Source: Streptomyces sennicomposti (GTDB lineage Bacteria > Actinomycetota > Actinomycetes > Streptomycetales > Streptomycetaceae). From it: a DNA stretch of 64,000 nucleotides. The stretch is from NCBI RefSeq assembly GCF_019890635.1, contig NZ_JAIOAB010000019.1:47590-111589 (forward strand), written 5' to 3'. The notes beneath the pieces were generated by a model. That model searched no databases. It was not told the origin of the DNA and was given only the letters and a program-made list of their open reading frames with translations. This document shows positions 8,651-19,730 of the stretch, piece by piece; position 1 is the first letter of the stretch; each line of letters opens with the position of its first letter. Made by a program: the position numbers and the translations under genes.

Positions 8651-11600
8651 TGCTCGGCTCCTTCCGGGAGGTCGTTCCGGTGCTGCGTACGGGGGGTGTC
8701 GGTGGGGGCGGCGTCCGATGCGCCGGGCGGCTCGGGCCTGCGGTGGGCGCCGGTGTCGCGGTGGGCGCGCTCCACGGCGGCCTCGAACTCCTCCAGCGCG
8801 GACCGCACGGCGTCGGCGTCGGCCTGCGGCACGGGCGCGCGCGCCGCCTGCGCGGCTGCACTGTCGGCGGCCGTCCGCAGGGTGGCACCGCGCACGCGCC
8901 GACGGAGCGGCCGGGAGCCGGCGGCGGCACCGGGGGCGCTGCTCGGTCCGGCACCGGGTGCGGTGCCGGGCGCGGTGCTGGGTACGGGGCTTGGGGCGGT
9001 ACCGGGAGTGGTGCCGGGCACGTGGCTTGGCGCGGTGCCGGACGGGGTGCCTGGGGTGGTGCGGGGCGTGCCACCGGGCGCGGTGCCCGGCAGGCTGCCC
9101 GGAGCGGCACCGGAGGCGAGGCCGGGCGCGTGGCCGGGGTTGGTACCGGGCGCGGCACCGGAGGCGACGCCGGGCGTGCCATCGGGGGTGGTGTCCGACG
9201 CGGTGCCGTGCGCGGCAGCGGGGGTGGTGCCGGAGGCGAGGCCGGGCGCTGTGTCGCGGGTGGTGCCGGGTACCGCGCCGTGAGTCGTGCCGGGTGCGGT
9301 GACGGTCGTCGTTCCGGAGGGGATGGACTCCGTGCGGGCGCGGGGGATGAACGGGAGCGGCCCGCCCGGGACGCCTACGCCTTCCTCGGGCGCGGTCTCG
9401 CGCCGGGGGACCCGGCGGGGGAGGGGACGTGCCTGGCCGTCCCCGTCACCGACGCGGGCATGCTCGTCCGCCGCAGCGGCGGACGCCGTCGGGTCCGGCG
9501 TCGCGGCGGTGGTCGGTGCCGCCGGCTCCGAGACGTCCGGGTTCGCGGTGGCCGCGCTCGGCGAGGCCGGACGCGGGCCGGCCGGGCTCTGCGCCGGAGG
9601 CGTCCCGGCACCGGAGTCCGCCGTGCCCGCCTCCACAACGGCGGTCGGTACGGCCGGGCTCGACGCGCCCGCGAGCGGCGGGGCGGAGTCCGCCTCGGCC
9701 GGGTCCGTTCCGGCCGCCCGCGCGGCAACCGGTACGGCCCGGCTCGGCGCGGCCGAGCCGGAGGCGGCCGGGCTCGTGGCGGAGGCCTCGGCGGTGACGG
9801 AGCCCGCGGAGGCCGCTACCACCAGGCCCGACGCGCCCGCCTGCGGCGTGGCCGAGTCCGAAGGGGCCGGGCTCTTGGCGGCCGTCTCCGCGGCTGCCGG
9901 GCTCGGTGCGAGCGGACTCGCGGCGGAGGCCTCGGCGGTTGCGGAGGCCACCGTGGTCGCGGAGGCCGGGCGGTCGGTCGCGCCGGGCGCCGGGCGGTCC
10001 GCCGCGCCCCGGCCGGCGGATTCCGGCCGGGCGGCCGGACCCGCGGCGTCCAGCGCGCTCATCGTCAGCAGCAGCGAGGACGGGATCAGCACCTCGGCCG
10101 TCACCCCGCCGCCCGGAGTGCGGGAGAGGGTGACGCCCACCTCCCAGCGACGGGCGAGCGCGCCGACCACGAACAGGCCCAGCACCTTCGTCGGCACGAC
10201 GTCCAGCCGCTCGCGCCGGATCAACCGGGCGTTCTCCTCGGCCAGCCGCTCGGCGCTCATCCCGAGACCGTGGTCGGCGATCGCGATGGACGCGCCCTCG
10301 CCGCCGTGCCGCACGCTGACCTCGACCGTGCTCCCCTCGGGCGAGAACGACACGGCGTTCTCCAGGAGTTCGGCCACCATCAGCGTGAGGTCGCCGATGA
10401 TGTCCGGCTCCACCATGACCTCGGTCTCGGCGTACAGCCGTACCCGCTGGTAGCCCTCGATCTGCCCGAGCGCGGCGCGCACCACGTTGGTGAGCGCGGT
10501 GGGCCCGGAGTCCAGGACCGTCTCGCGGATGCCGGCCAGCAGCATCAGGCTGTCGGCGTTGCGGCGCAGCCGGACGGCGATGTGGTCGATGGAGTAGAGG
10601 CGCTCCAGCAGCGCGGGATCGGTCTCGCCGCGCTCCACCGCGTCGATCAGCGCGAGTTGACGTGTCGTCAGGTTGCTGACGCGGCGGCCGACGTTGCCGA
10701 ACATCTCGCCGATGTTGCGGCGGCTGAGCACCTGCCGTTCCAGCAGCGCGGCGGCGGTGGTCTGCACCTGGTTGAACGCCTCGGCGAGGTCGCCGATCTC
10801 GTCGCGCGCGGTGACCGGCACGTCCCGCAGCCGCGGCGGGCCGCCGTCGTCGGCGTCGTCGTCGGCCACCCGCGCCAGCTCCCGGCTGGTGGCGGCGGAC
10901 ACCTCCTGCGCCGCCCCGGTGAGCGCCTGCACCGGCCGGATGACCGAGCGGCGTACGGCGACCGAGAAGGCGAGCCACAGCAGGAAGCCGACGAGGGCCG
11001 AGGCCAGCAGCGCGGCGGCCCGCCACCAGGCGTCGGAGGAGGCGTCGTCGGCGGAGTCGGCGATCTCGTCGATCAGCGAGGAGGCGATCTTCAGCCGGTT
11101 CGCGGCCTGTTCGGGATAGGCCCGGTAACCGGCGAGCGCCGCCTGGAACGTGCGCCGCACCTCTTCGCGGCTGTTGGCCTGCAACCCGCTGGGGTCGATC
11201 TGGAGTTCGGCGTACGCCTCGGCGATCTCGCGCTGCGCGGCGCTGTGCTCCATCTCCGAGAGCCGGTCGGCCTGCTCCTCGGTGGCGAACCGGGCGAAGC
11301 GGTCGGCCTGGTGGAGATACAGGTCGTAGGAGCCGACCGCGGCGGTGAACTCGATGAGCGCGTTGGTGTCGCCGGTCGTCGCCGAGAAGACGCTGGTCTC
11401 GAAGGAGCTGTGGGCGGCGTCGGCGCGCAGCAGGGAGTCCAGCAGGTTGCCGGTGAAGGTGGCCGCGAGCGCGGCGTTGCGGTCGAGGCCGAGACCGTCG
11501 ATCAGGGACCTGGCGGCGCCCGTGTAGGCGGGGTCGATGTTGTCGGCGGGCAGGTAGCTCTGCTCGATGGTGTCGCGCAGGCTGCTCAGGCCCTCGATCT

Positions 11601-12036
11601 CCTTGAGGGCCTGCGCCTCGGTGTCCGGCAGCCGGTCGCCGAACGCCTCCCGTACGGCGGCGACCTGGGCGTCCACGGCGGTCTGCGCCCGGCGGTAGGC
11701 GACGGGCGAGGGGCGGCCGTCGGCGCCCGCGGCCTCGTAGCGCACGGAGAGCAGCACGGCCTGCTGGTGCTCGGCCTCCACCCGGTCCACCAGGGCCGCC
11801 ACCTGGGCGCTGTCACGGACCAGTTGGGCCGCGGCGGCCGCGTCCCGGGCCTGGCCGACCTGGTCGGTGATGAGGTAGGCGAGCAGCAGGGCCACCACCG
11901 CGAGCGGCACCCCGACCAGGACGTTCAGCTTGCGCCGGAAGGGCCACCGGTCGGCGAATCCCCGGATGCCGCGACTGCCGGGCGGCGTGGGCGGCGGGGC
12001 CGGCCGGTCGGGCGCGTCCACCTGGCTCGTGGACAC
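8647..12036 (-). CDS. cvnA: Conservon sensor histidine kinase (CvnA) with very long repetitive C-terminal tail
   Basis: The 1129-residue product starts at a GTG (12036) preceded by AAGGAGG. In order it has a membrane helix (about residues 37-57, LNVLVGVPLAVVALLLAYL), an extracytoplasmic nitrate/nitrite-sensing-type domain (about 60-330), a second helix (AAALLASALVGFLLWLAFSV), a HAMP segment, a helical dimerisation region and a GHKL ATPase domain with N-box ELLENAVSFSPEG and G-box DHGLGMSAERL. From about residue 660 to the end it is Ala/Pro/Thr/Ser-rich and without fold-like sequence, and includes a stretch of GTxPG-type repeats. Usual CvnA proteins are clearly shorter. It heads the cvnABCD operon and is divergent from the importer receptor gene. 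What it senses is unknown. Confidence 0.9.
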   Translation of the reverse strand: MSTSQVDAPDRPAPPPTPPGSRGIRGFADRWPFRRKLNVLVGVPLAVVALLLAYLITDQVGQARDAAAAAQLVRDSAQVAALVDRVEAEHQQAVLLSVRYEAAGADGRPSPVAYRRAQTAVDAQVAAVREAFGDRLPDTEAQALKEIEGLSSLRDTIEQSYLPADNIDPAYTGAARSLIDGLGLDRNAALAATFTGNLLDSLLRADAAHSSFETSVFSATTGDTNALIEFTAAVGSYDLYLHQADRFARFATEEQADRLSEMEHSAAQREIAEAYAELQIDPSGLQANSREEVRRTFQAALAGYRAYPEQAANRLKIASSLIDEIADSADDASSDAWWRAAALLASALVGFLLWLAFSVAVRRSVIRPVQALTGAAQEVSAATSRELARVADDDADDGGPPRLRDVPVTARDEIGDLAEAFNQVQTTAAALLERQVLSRRNIGEMFGNVGRRVSNLTTRQLALIDAVERGETDPALLERLYSIDHIAVRLRRNADSLMLLAGIRETVLDSGPTALTNVVRAALGQIEGYQRVRLYAETEVMVEPDIIGDLTLMVAELLENAVSFSPEGSTVEVSVRHGGEGASIAIADHGLGMSAERLAEENARLIRRERLDVVPTKVLGLFVVGALARRWEVGVTLSRTPGGGVTAEVLIPSSLLLTMSALDAAGPAARPESAGRGAADRPAPGATDRPASATTVASATAEASAASPLAPSPAAAETAAKSPAPSDSATPQAGASGLVVAASAGSVTAEASATSPAASGSAAPSRAVPVAARAAGTDPAEADSAPPLAGASSPAVPTAVVEAGTADSGAGTPPAQSPAGPRPASPSAATANPDVSEPAAPTTAATPDPTASAAAADEHARVGDGDGQARPLPRRVPRRETAPEEGVGVPGGPLPFIPRARTESIPSGTTTVTAPGTTHGAVPGTTRDTAPGLASGTTPAAAHGTASDTTPDGTPGVASGAAPGTNPGHAPGLASGAAPGSLPGTAPGGTPRTTPGTPSGTAPSHVPGTTPGTAPSPVPSTAPGTAPGAGPSSAPGAAAGSRPLRRRVRGATLRTAADSAAAQAARAPVPQADADAVRSALEEFEAAVERAHRDTGAHRRPEPPGASDAAPTDTPRTQHRNDLPEGAEQ
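8940..9300 (-). repeat. Degenerate repeats coding GTxPG-type tail of CvnA
   Basis: This part of cvnA codes about 120 residues of loosely repeated Gly-Thr-x-Pro-Gly units (for example GTTPGTAPSPVPSTAPGTAP). At DNA level the array is a degenerate GC-rich minisatellite with repeated GTGCCGGG/GCGGTG elements. The opposite strand is open only because of the repeat bias and is not a gene. Confidence 0.8.
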
Positions 12037-12372
12037 CGGGCCTCCTTCGAAGGGTGTTCCCACCCGGAACGGACGTGACGGCGATGACGCGTGGGCAACC
12101 GAAGCGGCCCCTGCGCACCGCTGTGGCCGACGTCGACTCCCGTGAAATCTACCGTTCCGGCGGGCGGACCCGGCTCGTCCCATGTCAAGAATGGGTTACG
12201 AAGCGTCCGTACGAGCTTCACAACTGACCGCCGATCGAAGCCAATCGGTGACCCGGCGGCCCTTGACTGACCGAGAAGCGGCTGGATTGGATCAGTACGG
12301 TGCGGCACCCGCATGCCGCGCGCACCCGCCACCGCCATGCCCTCACCAATCTCTGAGCCCGGAACGGGAATT
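12037..12372. other. Divergent regulatory region between conservon and importer receptor
   Basis: This 336-bp stretch lies between two divergent starts and must hold promoters for both. On the plus strand a TTGACT at about 12265 could be a -35 box, and on the minus strand a TTGACA (complement of TGTCAA near 12184) could be another, but no convincing -10 boxes at the right spacing were found. No gene was seen. Confidence 0.45.
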
Positions 12373-13341
12373 GTGACTTCTTACGCGAAGAACACCAGGT
12401 CCAGCACGAGGCACACCGGCGCGATCGCCGTCGCGCTCGCCGCCACCGCGGCACTGGTCGCCGGGTGTTCGTCGTCCTCCGACGGCGATTCCGGCGGCGA
12501 CCCGCTCAAGGGCGGCGGCAAGGCGAGCGGCGACAGCGTCGTCGTCGGCTCCAACAACTTCGCCGAGTCCATCCTGCTCGCCGACATCTACGGCGAGGCC
12601 CTCAAGGCCAAGGGCGTCAAGGTCACCTACAAGCCCAACATCGGCAGCCGCGAGACCACGTACGGGCTGCTGAAGAACGGCTCGATCACCGTGCTGCCCG
12701 AGTACAACGGCGCACTGCTGGCCTACCTCGACAAGGACGCCGCCCCGCAGTCGGTCGCCGCCACCACGGCCGCGATCAACGCCAAGCTCGACCCGAAGCT
12801 GACGCTGCTGGACCCGGCGCCCGCGCAGGACAAGGACTCGGTCACGGTCAACGCCGAGACGGCGAAGAAGTACAGCCTGACCGAGAAGTCCAGCATCGCC
12901 GACCTCAAGGACGCCGCCAAGGACCTGGTCATCGGCGGCTCGCCGGAGTTCCAGACCCGGCACCAGGGCCTGGAGGGCCTGAAGTCGGTCTACGGCGTGG
13001 AGTTCAAGTCCTTCAAGGCGCTGGACGCGGGCGGCCCGCTGACCCAGGCGGCGCTGAAGAAGAACACCGTGCAGGCCGCCGACCTGTTCACCACGGACAC
13101 GACCATCGCCAAGGAGAAGTTCGTCGTCCTCCAGGACCCGAAGAACCTCTTCGGCTTCGAGAACGTCCAGCCGCTCGTCTACAAGAGCGCGCTCGACCAG
13201 AAGGGCGTGGACGCGCTCAACGCCGTCTCCGCCAAGCTGGACACGGCCACCCTGCTCGACCTGGACACCCAGGTGCAGCAGCAGAACAAGGACCCGATGG
13301 ACGTGGCCCAGGCCTGGCTGAAGTCCGCCGGACTGATCTGA
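12373..13341 (+). CDS. Quaternary-amine ABC importer substrate-binding lipoprotein
   Basis: This is the extracytoplasmic receptor of an OpuC/ProX-type importer, 322 residues from a GTG at 12373 (MTSYAKNTRSSTRHTG). The signal peptide ends in a lipobox LVAGC, with the acylated cysteine near residue 32 followed by a Ser/Asp/Gly linker. The mature domain begins VVVGSNNFAESILLADIYGE, typical of OpuAC-type type-II periplasmic folds, and has GSITVLPEYNGALLAYL further on. The ATPase and permeases are 5 kb away, across the conservon. A lyase-like gene begins 29 bases after this one, so the two are probably co-transcribed. Confidence 0.92.
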   Translation: MTSYAKNTRSSTRHTGAIAVALAATAALVAGCSSSSDGDSGGDPLKGGGKASGDSVVVGSNNFAESILLADIYGEALKAKGVKVTYKPNIGSRETTYGLLKNGSITVLPEYNGALLAYLDKDAAPQSVAATTAAINAKLDPKLTLLDPAPAQDKDSVTVNAETAKKYSLTEKSSIADLKDAAKDLVIGGSPEFQTRHQGLEGLKSVYGVEFKSFKALDAGGPLTQAALKKNTVQAADLFTTDTTIAKEKFVVLQDPKNLFGFENVQPLVYKSALDQKGVDALNAVSAKLDTATLLDLDTQVQQQNKDPMDVAQAWLKSAGLI

Positions 13342-13370
13342 CCCGCCACCGGCACGAGCGGACACGGCAC

Positions 13371-15077
13371 GTGGACACGACCGCCGGCGGCACGGACCGG
13401 ACGCCCGCGGCCTCCCCCGGCGGGGAGGCCCGGCCCGGCCGTGCCCGCCCGGACTCCGCCGCCCCGCGCCACGGCGACGTCTACGTGGTTCCGGGCGACG
13501 GGACGGTCCACGTGTTCCGCGACCCCGGCGCCGGCCGCGAGCACGGCGACGGCGAAGCCGCCCCGGGCGGCGGCGCGGACCGGGCCGACCGCGACCGGGC
13601 CGACCGTGACCGGGCGGCCCCGGACGAGGTCGTCCTGGACGGCCGCGGCCTGGAGCCGGCCGAACTGGTCCGCATCGCCGACGGCACGGCCGTGCCCGTC
13701 GTCCCGCCCGAGGCGTACGAGCGGGCGCACCGCTCCTGGCGGGCGGCCGACCGGCTCGCCGCCGCCGGCCGCCTCTACGGGCGCGGCACCGGCGTGGGCG
13801 CCCACCGCTCGGTCCCGGTCGACGCCGAGGACGAGGCCGCGCACGGGCTGCGGCTGCTGCGCAGCCACGCGGGCGGCGCGGGCGCGGTGCTCCCGGTCCG
13901 GCAGATCCGCGCCTTGCTCGCCGTCCGCGCCAACCAGCTGCTGGCCGGCGGCTCCGGCATCCAGCCCGCCTTCGTCACCGCCCTCACCGAGGCCCTGCGC
14001 CTCGGCGTCCACCCCGCGGTCAACGAGTACGGCGGCCTCGGGACCGGCGATCTGACCGCCCTCGCCCAGACCGGCCTGACCCTGATCGGCGAACGCCCCT
14101 GGCACCGCGACCGGAAGACCGCCGCCCCCGCCGAACTGCCCGCCCCGGTCGTGCCGCGGCCCGGCGACGCGCTCGCGCTGCTCAGCAGCAACGCGCTCAC
14201 CCTCGCCCAGGCCGCGCTCGCCTGCCACGACCTCGACGTACTGCTGCGGGCCACGCACGCGGTGGCCGCCCTGTCGCTCGCGGCGGTCTCCGGCTCCCTG
14301 GAGGCGTACGCCCCCGAGGTGCACGCCCTGCGCCCGTACCCCGGGGTCGCCCGCGCCGCCGCCGAGGTGCGGCGGCTGCTGGACGCGCCCGGCCCGGCGC
14401 CCTGGCCGGGCCGCCGGATCCAGGACCCGTTCGGCTTCCGGGCCTTCCCGCAGGCGCACGGCCCCGCCCTCGACGCCGCCGAAGCACTGCGTCGCATCGT
14501 CGGGACGGAGGTCAATTGCCCCTCGGAGAACCCGCTGATCGCCCCCGACGGCACCGCCGCCCACCACCACGGCGGCTTTTACGCGGCCCCGGTCGGCCTC
14601 GCCCTGGACGCCCTGAACCTCGCCGTCCTGCAGACCGCGCAGCTCTCCGCCGCCCGCCTCACCGCACTCGGCCGCCCGGACCTCACCGGCCTGCCCGCCT
14701 TCCTCGCCGGGGGGCCGGCCAGCAGCTCGGGCACGATGATCCTGGAGTACACCGCCCACTCGGCCCTGGCCGAACTGCGCCACTGCGCCGCCCCCGCCTC
14801 CGCCGGGCACGCCGTGCTCTCACACGGCCTGGAGGAGGCCGCCAGCTTCGCTTCCCAGGCGGCCCGGCAGACCCTGCGCGCGGTGGACGCGTACGGCACC
14901 GTACTGGCCTGTGAACTCGTCACCGCTGTAAGGGCGTTGCGGCTCCGTCCGGACCCGTCGGCCGTCCGCGCGTTCACCGTCGCGGACGCCGCGCTGCCGA
15001 CGGGCGTCGAGGACCGCCCGCTGACGGCGGACGTGACGGCCGCGACGGAACTGCTGCGCACCCTGGCCGAGATCTGA
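13371..15077 (+). CDS. Aromatic amino acid lyase (HAL/PAL) superfamily protein with Gly-Thr-Gly in place of the MIO triad
   Basis: The 568-residue product from a GTG at 13371 aligns by eye along the whole histidine ammonia-lyase fold. The catalytic tyrosine loop is LYGRGTGVGAH (Tyr136, compare YGINTGFG), then GGSGIQPAFVTALTEALRLG, HPAVNEYGGLGTGDLTALA, RIQDPFGFRAFPQAHG, NCPSENPL and GTMILEYTAHSALAEL. Family enzymes make the electrophilic MIO cofactor from Ala-Ser-Gly; here that place is Gly224-Thr225-Gly226. Normal MIO chemistry is therefore doubtful. The first 90 residues are a disordered extension with repeated DRADRDR. The gene follows the quaternary-amine receptor by 29 bases, which suggests a betaine-type substrate whose leaving group would be a trimethylamine. 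The exact reaction is an inference. The start is uncertain because no strong ribosome-binding site is visible. Confidence 0.8.
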   Translation: MDTTAGGTDRTPAASPGGEARPGRARPDSAAPRHGDVYVVPGDGTVHVFRDPGAGREHGDGEAAPGGGADRADRDRADRDRAAPDEVVLDGRGLEPAELVRIADGTAVPVVPPEAYERAHRSWRAADRLAAAGRLYGRGTGVGAHRSVPVDAEDEAAHGLRLLRSHAGGAGAVLPVRQIRALLAVRANQLLAGGSGIQPAFVTALTEALRLGVHPAVNEYGGLGTGDLTALAQTGLTLIGERPWHRDRKTAAPAELPAPVVPRPGDALALLSSNALTLAQAALACHDLDVLLRATHAVAALSLAAVSGSLEAYAPEVHALRPYPGVARAAAEVRRLLDAPGPAPWPGRRIQDPFGFRAFPQAHGPALDAAEALRRIVGTEVNCPSENPLIAPDGTAAHHHGGFYAAPVGLALDALNLAVLQTAQLSAARLTALGRPDLTGLPAFLAGGPASSSGTMILEYTAHSALAELRHCAAPASAGHAVLSHGLEEAASFASQAARQTLRAVDAYGTVLACELVTAVRALRLRPDPSAVRAFTVADAALPTGVEDRPLTADVTAATELLRTLAEI

Positions 15078-15100
15078 GCCGCCCGGCCGGGCGGCGCGCC

Positions 15101-15180
15101 GCCCGGCCCGGAGACGCGCCGCCCGGCCCGGAGACGCGCCGCCCGGCCCGGAGACGCGCCGTCCGGGCCGGAGACGCGCC
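15101..15180. repeat. 20-bp tandem repeat, four units
   Basis: Units at 15101, 15121 and 15141 are identical (GCCCGGCCCGGAGACGCGCC) and the one at 15161 differs at two positions. The array begins 23 bases after the stop of the lyase-like gene. Confidence 0.92.
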
Positions 15181-15208
15181 GCCCGGGCGGGGGGTGCACC
15201 GCTCCGGC

Positions 15209-15237
15209 CCGGACGGCCGCCGGGTGCGGCCGTCCGG
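15209..15237. terminator. Hairpin between convergent lyase-like and terB genes
   Basis: An 11-bp perfect stem (CCGGACGGCCG at 15209-15219 paired with 15227-15237) closes a seven-base loop. It lies between two converging genes and may serve both. Confidence 0.7.
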
Positions 15238-15275
15238 CGGGAGCCGTCCCGTGCCGCCGGTGCGGCGGCCGTGCC

Positions 15276-15731
15276 TCAGAGGTCGAACTCGTGCGGCGGC
15301 AGGTCCAGCGCGTAGCAGGCCTCGCGGACCACGGCCTGCTCGGTCTTGTCGAAGTCGCCGTCCGCGCCGCCGATGACGATGCCGATCTGGACGACGGCCC
15401 GCGCCTCGGCCGGCTTCTTCTTGGCCTTGGCGACCTCCTGGAGCACGCTCACCTTGCCGAAGGCGAAGTCGGCGGTCAGCTTGTTCAGGTTGTCCTCGAA
15501 ACGGCGGCGCAGGTCGTCCGCGGGGAAGTTCTGCAGGACCTCGTTGGTGGCGATCAGCTGGGCGACGCGCTGCCGCTCCGACGGGTCCACGGTGCCGTCG
15601 GCGGCGGCCACGAGCGCGCACATCGCCATGCTCGCGTCGCGGAACGCGCCGCTCTTGAGGTCGTTCTTCTTCGCCACCAGCTGGGTCTGCATCTGCGTCG
15701 CGGAGTCCTTGATGCGGTCCCACAGGGCCAT
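15276..15731 (-). CDS. TerB-family tellurite resistance protein
   Basis: This is a 151-residue single TerB domain starting MALWDRIKDSATQMQTQLVAKK at an ATG (15731) with GGAGAG upstream. The acidic helical motif AADGTVDPSERQRVAQLI and its second copy GADGDFDKTEQAVVREAC are the two metal-binding repeats expected for TerB. In other bacteria TerB works with TerC and TerD at the membrane in metal and stress resistance; no such partners are next to it here. The last residues (LDLPPHEFDL) are complete. Confidence 0.88.
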   Translation of the reverse strand: MALWDRIKDSATQMQTQLVAKKNDLKSGAFRDASMAMCALVAAADGTVDPSERQRVAQLIATNEVLQNFPADDLRRRFEDNLNKLTADFAFGKVSVLQEVAKAKKKPAEARAVVQIGIVIGGADGDFDKTEQAVVREACYALDLPPHEFDL

Positions 15732-15798
15732 GTGCTCTCCAAATGTCGTGTCAGCCCCGTACGGACGGGCCGTACGGGGGTGGTGCGTGTTCCGGTCT

Positions 15799-15820
15799 GT
15801 TTCTACAGCAACGTAGAAAC
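15799..15820. promoter_or_regulatory. Perfect 8-bp inverted repeat upstream of terB
   Basis: GTTTCTAC (15799-15806) and GTAGAAAC (15813-15820) flank a six-base centre. The site is 68 bp upstream of the terB start and has the size and symmetry of a TetR or similar dimer operator. It could also act on the divergent receptor gene. Confidence 0.6.
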
Positions 15821-16164
15821 TGGCGGCGGCCGGGAAAAGTTCCTGCGCCGCCCACCGGTTCGCGCGACCCGTGTCACGGGCCCGGTCGGTCGGCCGGGAC
15901 CACCGTGGCCGTGCGGGCGACTTCCACGGGGCGCGGCGCCCCTCCGGTCCGCGCAGAAGTTGTTCACAATGCAAATGCCCGCGACCGCGGGCGCGGCTCC
16001 GGGGCGAGTGGCCGACGCGGCGGACGGGACACGGCGACCGAGGTCATGGCCGGATCAACTGGCCCTGGCGGCGCACTTGTCGGGACTCTCGCGAGGTGCG
16101 TTATCGTGTGTACGCAGCAAACGAACTGCACGCCCGTGCGTCACCACCCTGGAGTGCTCTGTCC
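15821..16164. other. Divergent intergenic region between terB and the CprB-like gene
   Basis: There is no gene in this stretch. Gamma-butyrolactone receptors usually bind an AT-rich 22-bp palindrome near their own promoter. The least GC-rich segments here (about 15955-15980 and 16095-16135) are the places to look, but I see no perfect palindrome. Confidence 0.4.
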
Positions 16165-16812
16165 ATGCCGAGGCAGTTACGCGCCGAGCAGACGCGCACG
16201 GCCATCATCACCGCGGCCGCCGACCTCTTCGACCGGCGCGGCTACGAACGCACCAGTCTCGGCGACATCGCCGAGCACGCCCGGGTGACCAAGGGCGCCC
16301 TGTACTTCCACTTCGCGGCCAAGGAAGACCTCGCCCAGGCCATCATGGAGGCGCAGTCCCGGGCCGCGCGCCAGGCGGTGCGCGAGGTCGACGGGCGCGG
16401 CTGCCCCTCGCTGGAAGCCCTGATGCGCATCACCTTCGCGCTCACCCGGCTCTCCGTCGAGAACCCGATCGCCCGCGCCGAACTCCGCCTCGTCACCGGG
16501 GGAGTCGCGGTGCGCCCGCCGCTGCGCCACCCCTTCACCGAGTGGCTGGAACTGGTCACCCGCAAACTCCTCGGCGCCGTCCGGGAGGCCGACGTCCACC
16601 CGGACATCGACGTGCACGCCGCCGCGCACTCCCTCGTCTCCTTCCTCGTCGGCGTCCGGCTCGCCTGCCGGCCCCTGGAGCCGGTGGCGCGGCTGCCGCG
16701 CCGGATCACCGAGATGTGGCACCTCATGATCCGCGGCCTGGTCCCGGTGCCCCGCCGCCCCCGCTATCTCAGCCTCGCCACCCAACTGGCCCGCGAGGCC
16801 CGCGCCGTGTGA
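16165..16812 (+). CDS. cprB: Gamma-butyrolactone receptor-type TetR regulator, CprB-like
   Basis: This is a 215-residue TetR-family repressor of the ArpA/ScbR/CprB group, which releases DNA on binding gamma-butyrolactone signals and controls antibiotics and development. The helix-turn-helix is at about residues 25-50 (TSLGDIAEHARVTKGALYFH, then FAAKEDLA). The ligand domain carries the group pattern ALMRITFALTRLSVENPIARA and HPFTEW. From memory it is very close to S. coelicolor CprB in sequence, length and position beside geosmin synthase. I chose the ATG at 16165 because the family starts MxRQLRAEQTR. No butyrolactone synthase gene is nearby, so it may be an orphan receptor. Confidence 0.9.
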   Translation: MPRQLRAEQTRTAIITAAADLFDRRGYERTSLGDIAEHARVTKGALYFHFAAKEDLAQAIMEAQSRAARQAVREVDGRGCPSLEALMRITFALTRLSVENPIARAELRLVTGGVAVRPPLRHPFTEWLELVTRKLLGAVREADVHPDIDVHAAAHSLVSFLVGVRLACRPLEPVARLPRRITEMWHLMIRGLVPVPRRPRYLSLATQLAREARAV

Positions 16813-16920
16813 CCCGCCGCCTTGCCCGGCCACTCCTGTCGCCGGGGCCTTTCGCGCCCGATTCACGCGATGGTGTGATCACCGGGGGGCGGGCGGATGC
16901 GGCCGGAGTGTCCCGGGTAG

Positions 16921-19686
<2,766 letters not shown>

Positions 19687-19730
19687 ACCCCGCGCGATCC
19701 GGCGGGCGGAGCCCGGCCGGAGGAGAACCG

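Noticed and set aside
8680..12078. Long open frame on the plus strand opposite cvnA
   Set aside because: It is a by-product of GC-rich codon bias; its translation is Gly/Arg/Val-rich without family motifs, while the minus strand codes a clear sensor kinase.
12465..13370. Upstream extension of the lyase-like frame through the receptor gene
   Set aside because: The extension is a shadow of the receptor gene in another frame and is Arg/Gly-rich; family sequence begins after 13371.
15101..15180. Short regular repeats as a CRISPR array
   Set aside because: The units are directly adjacent with no spacers, and no cas gene is present.
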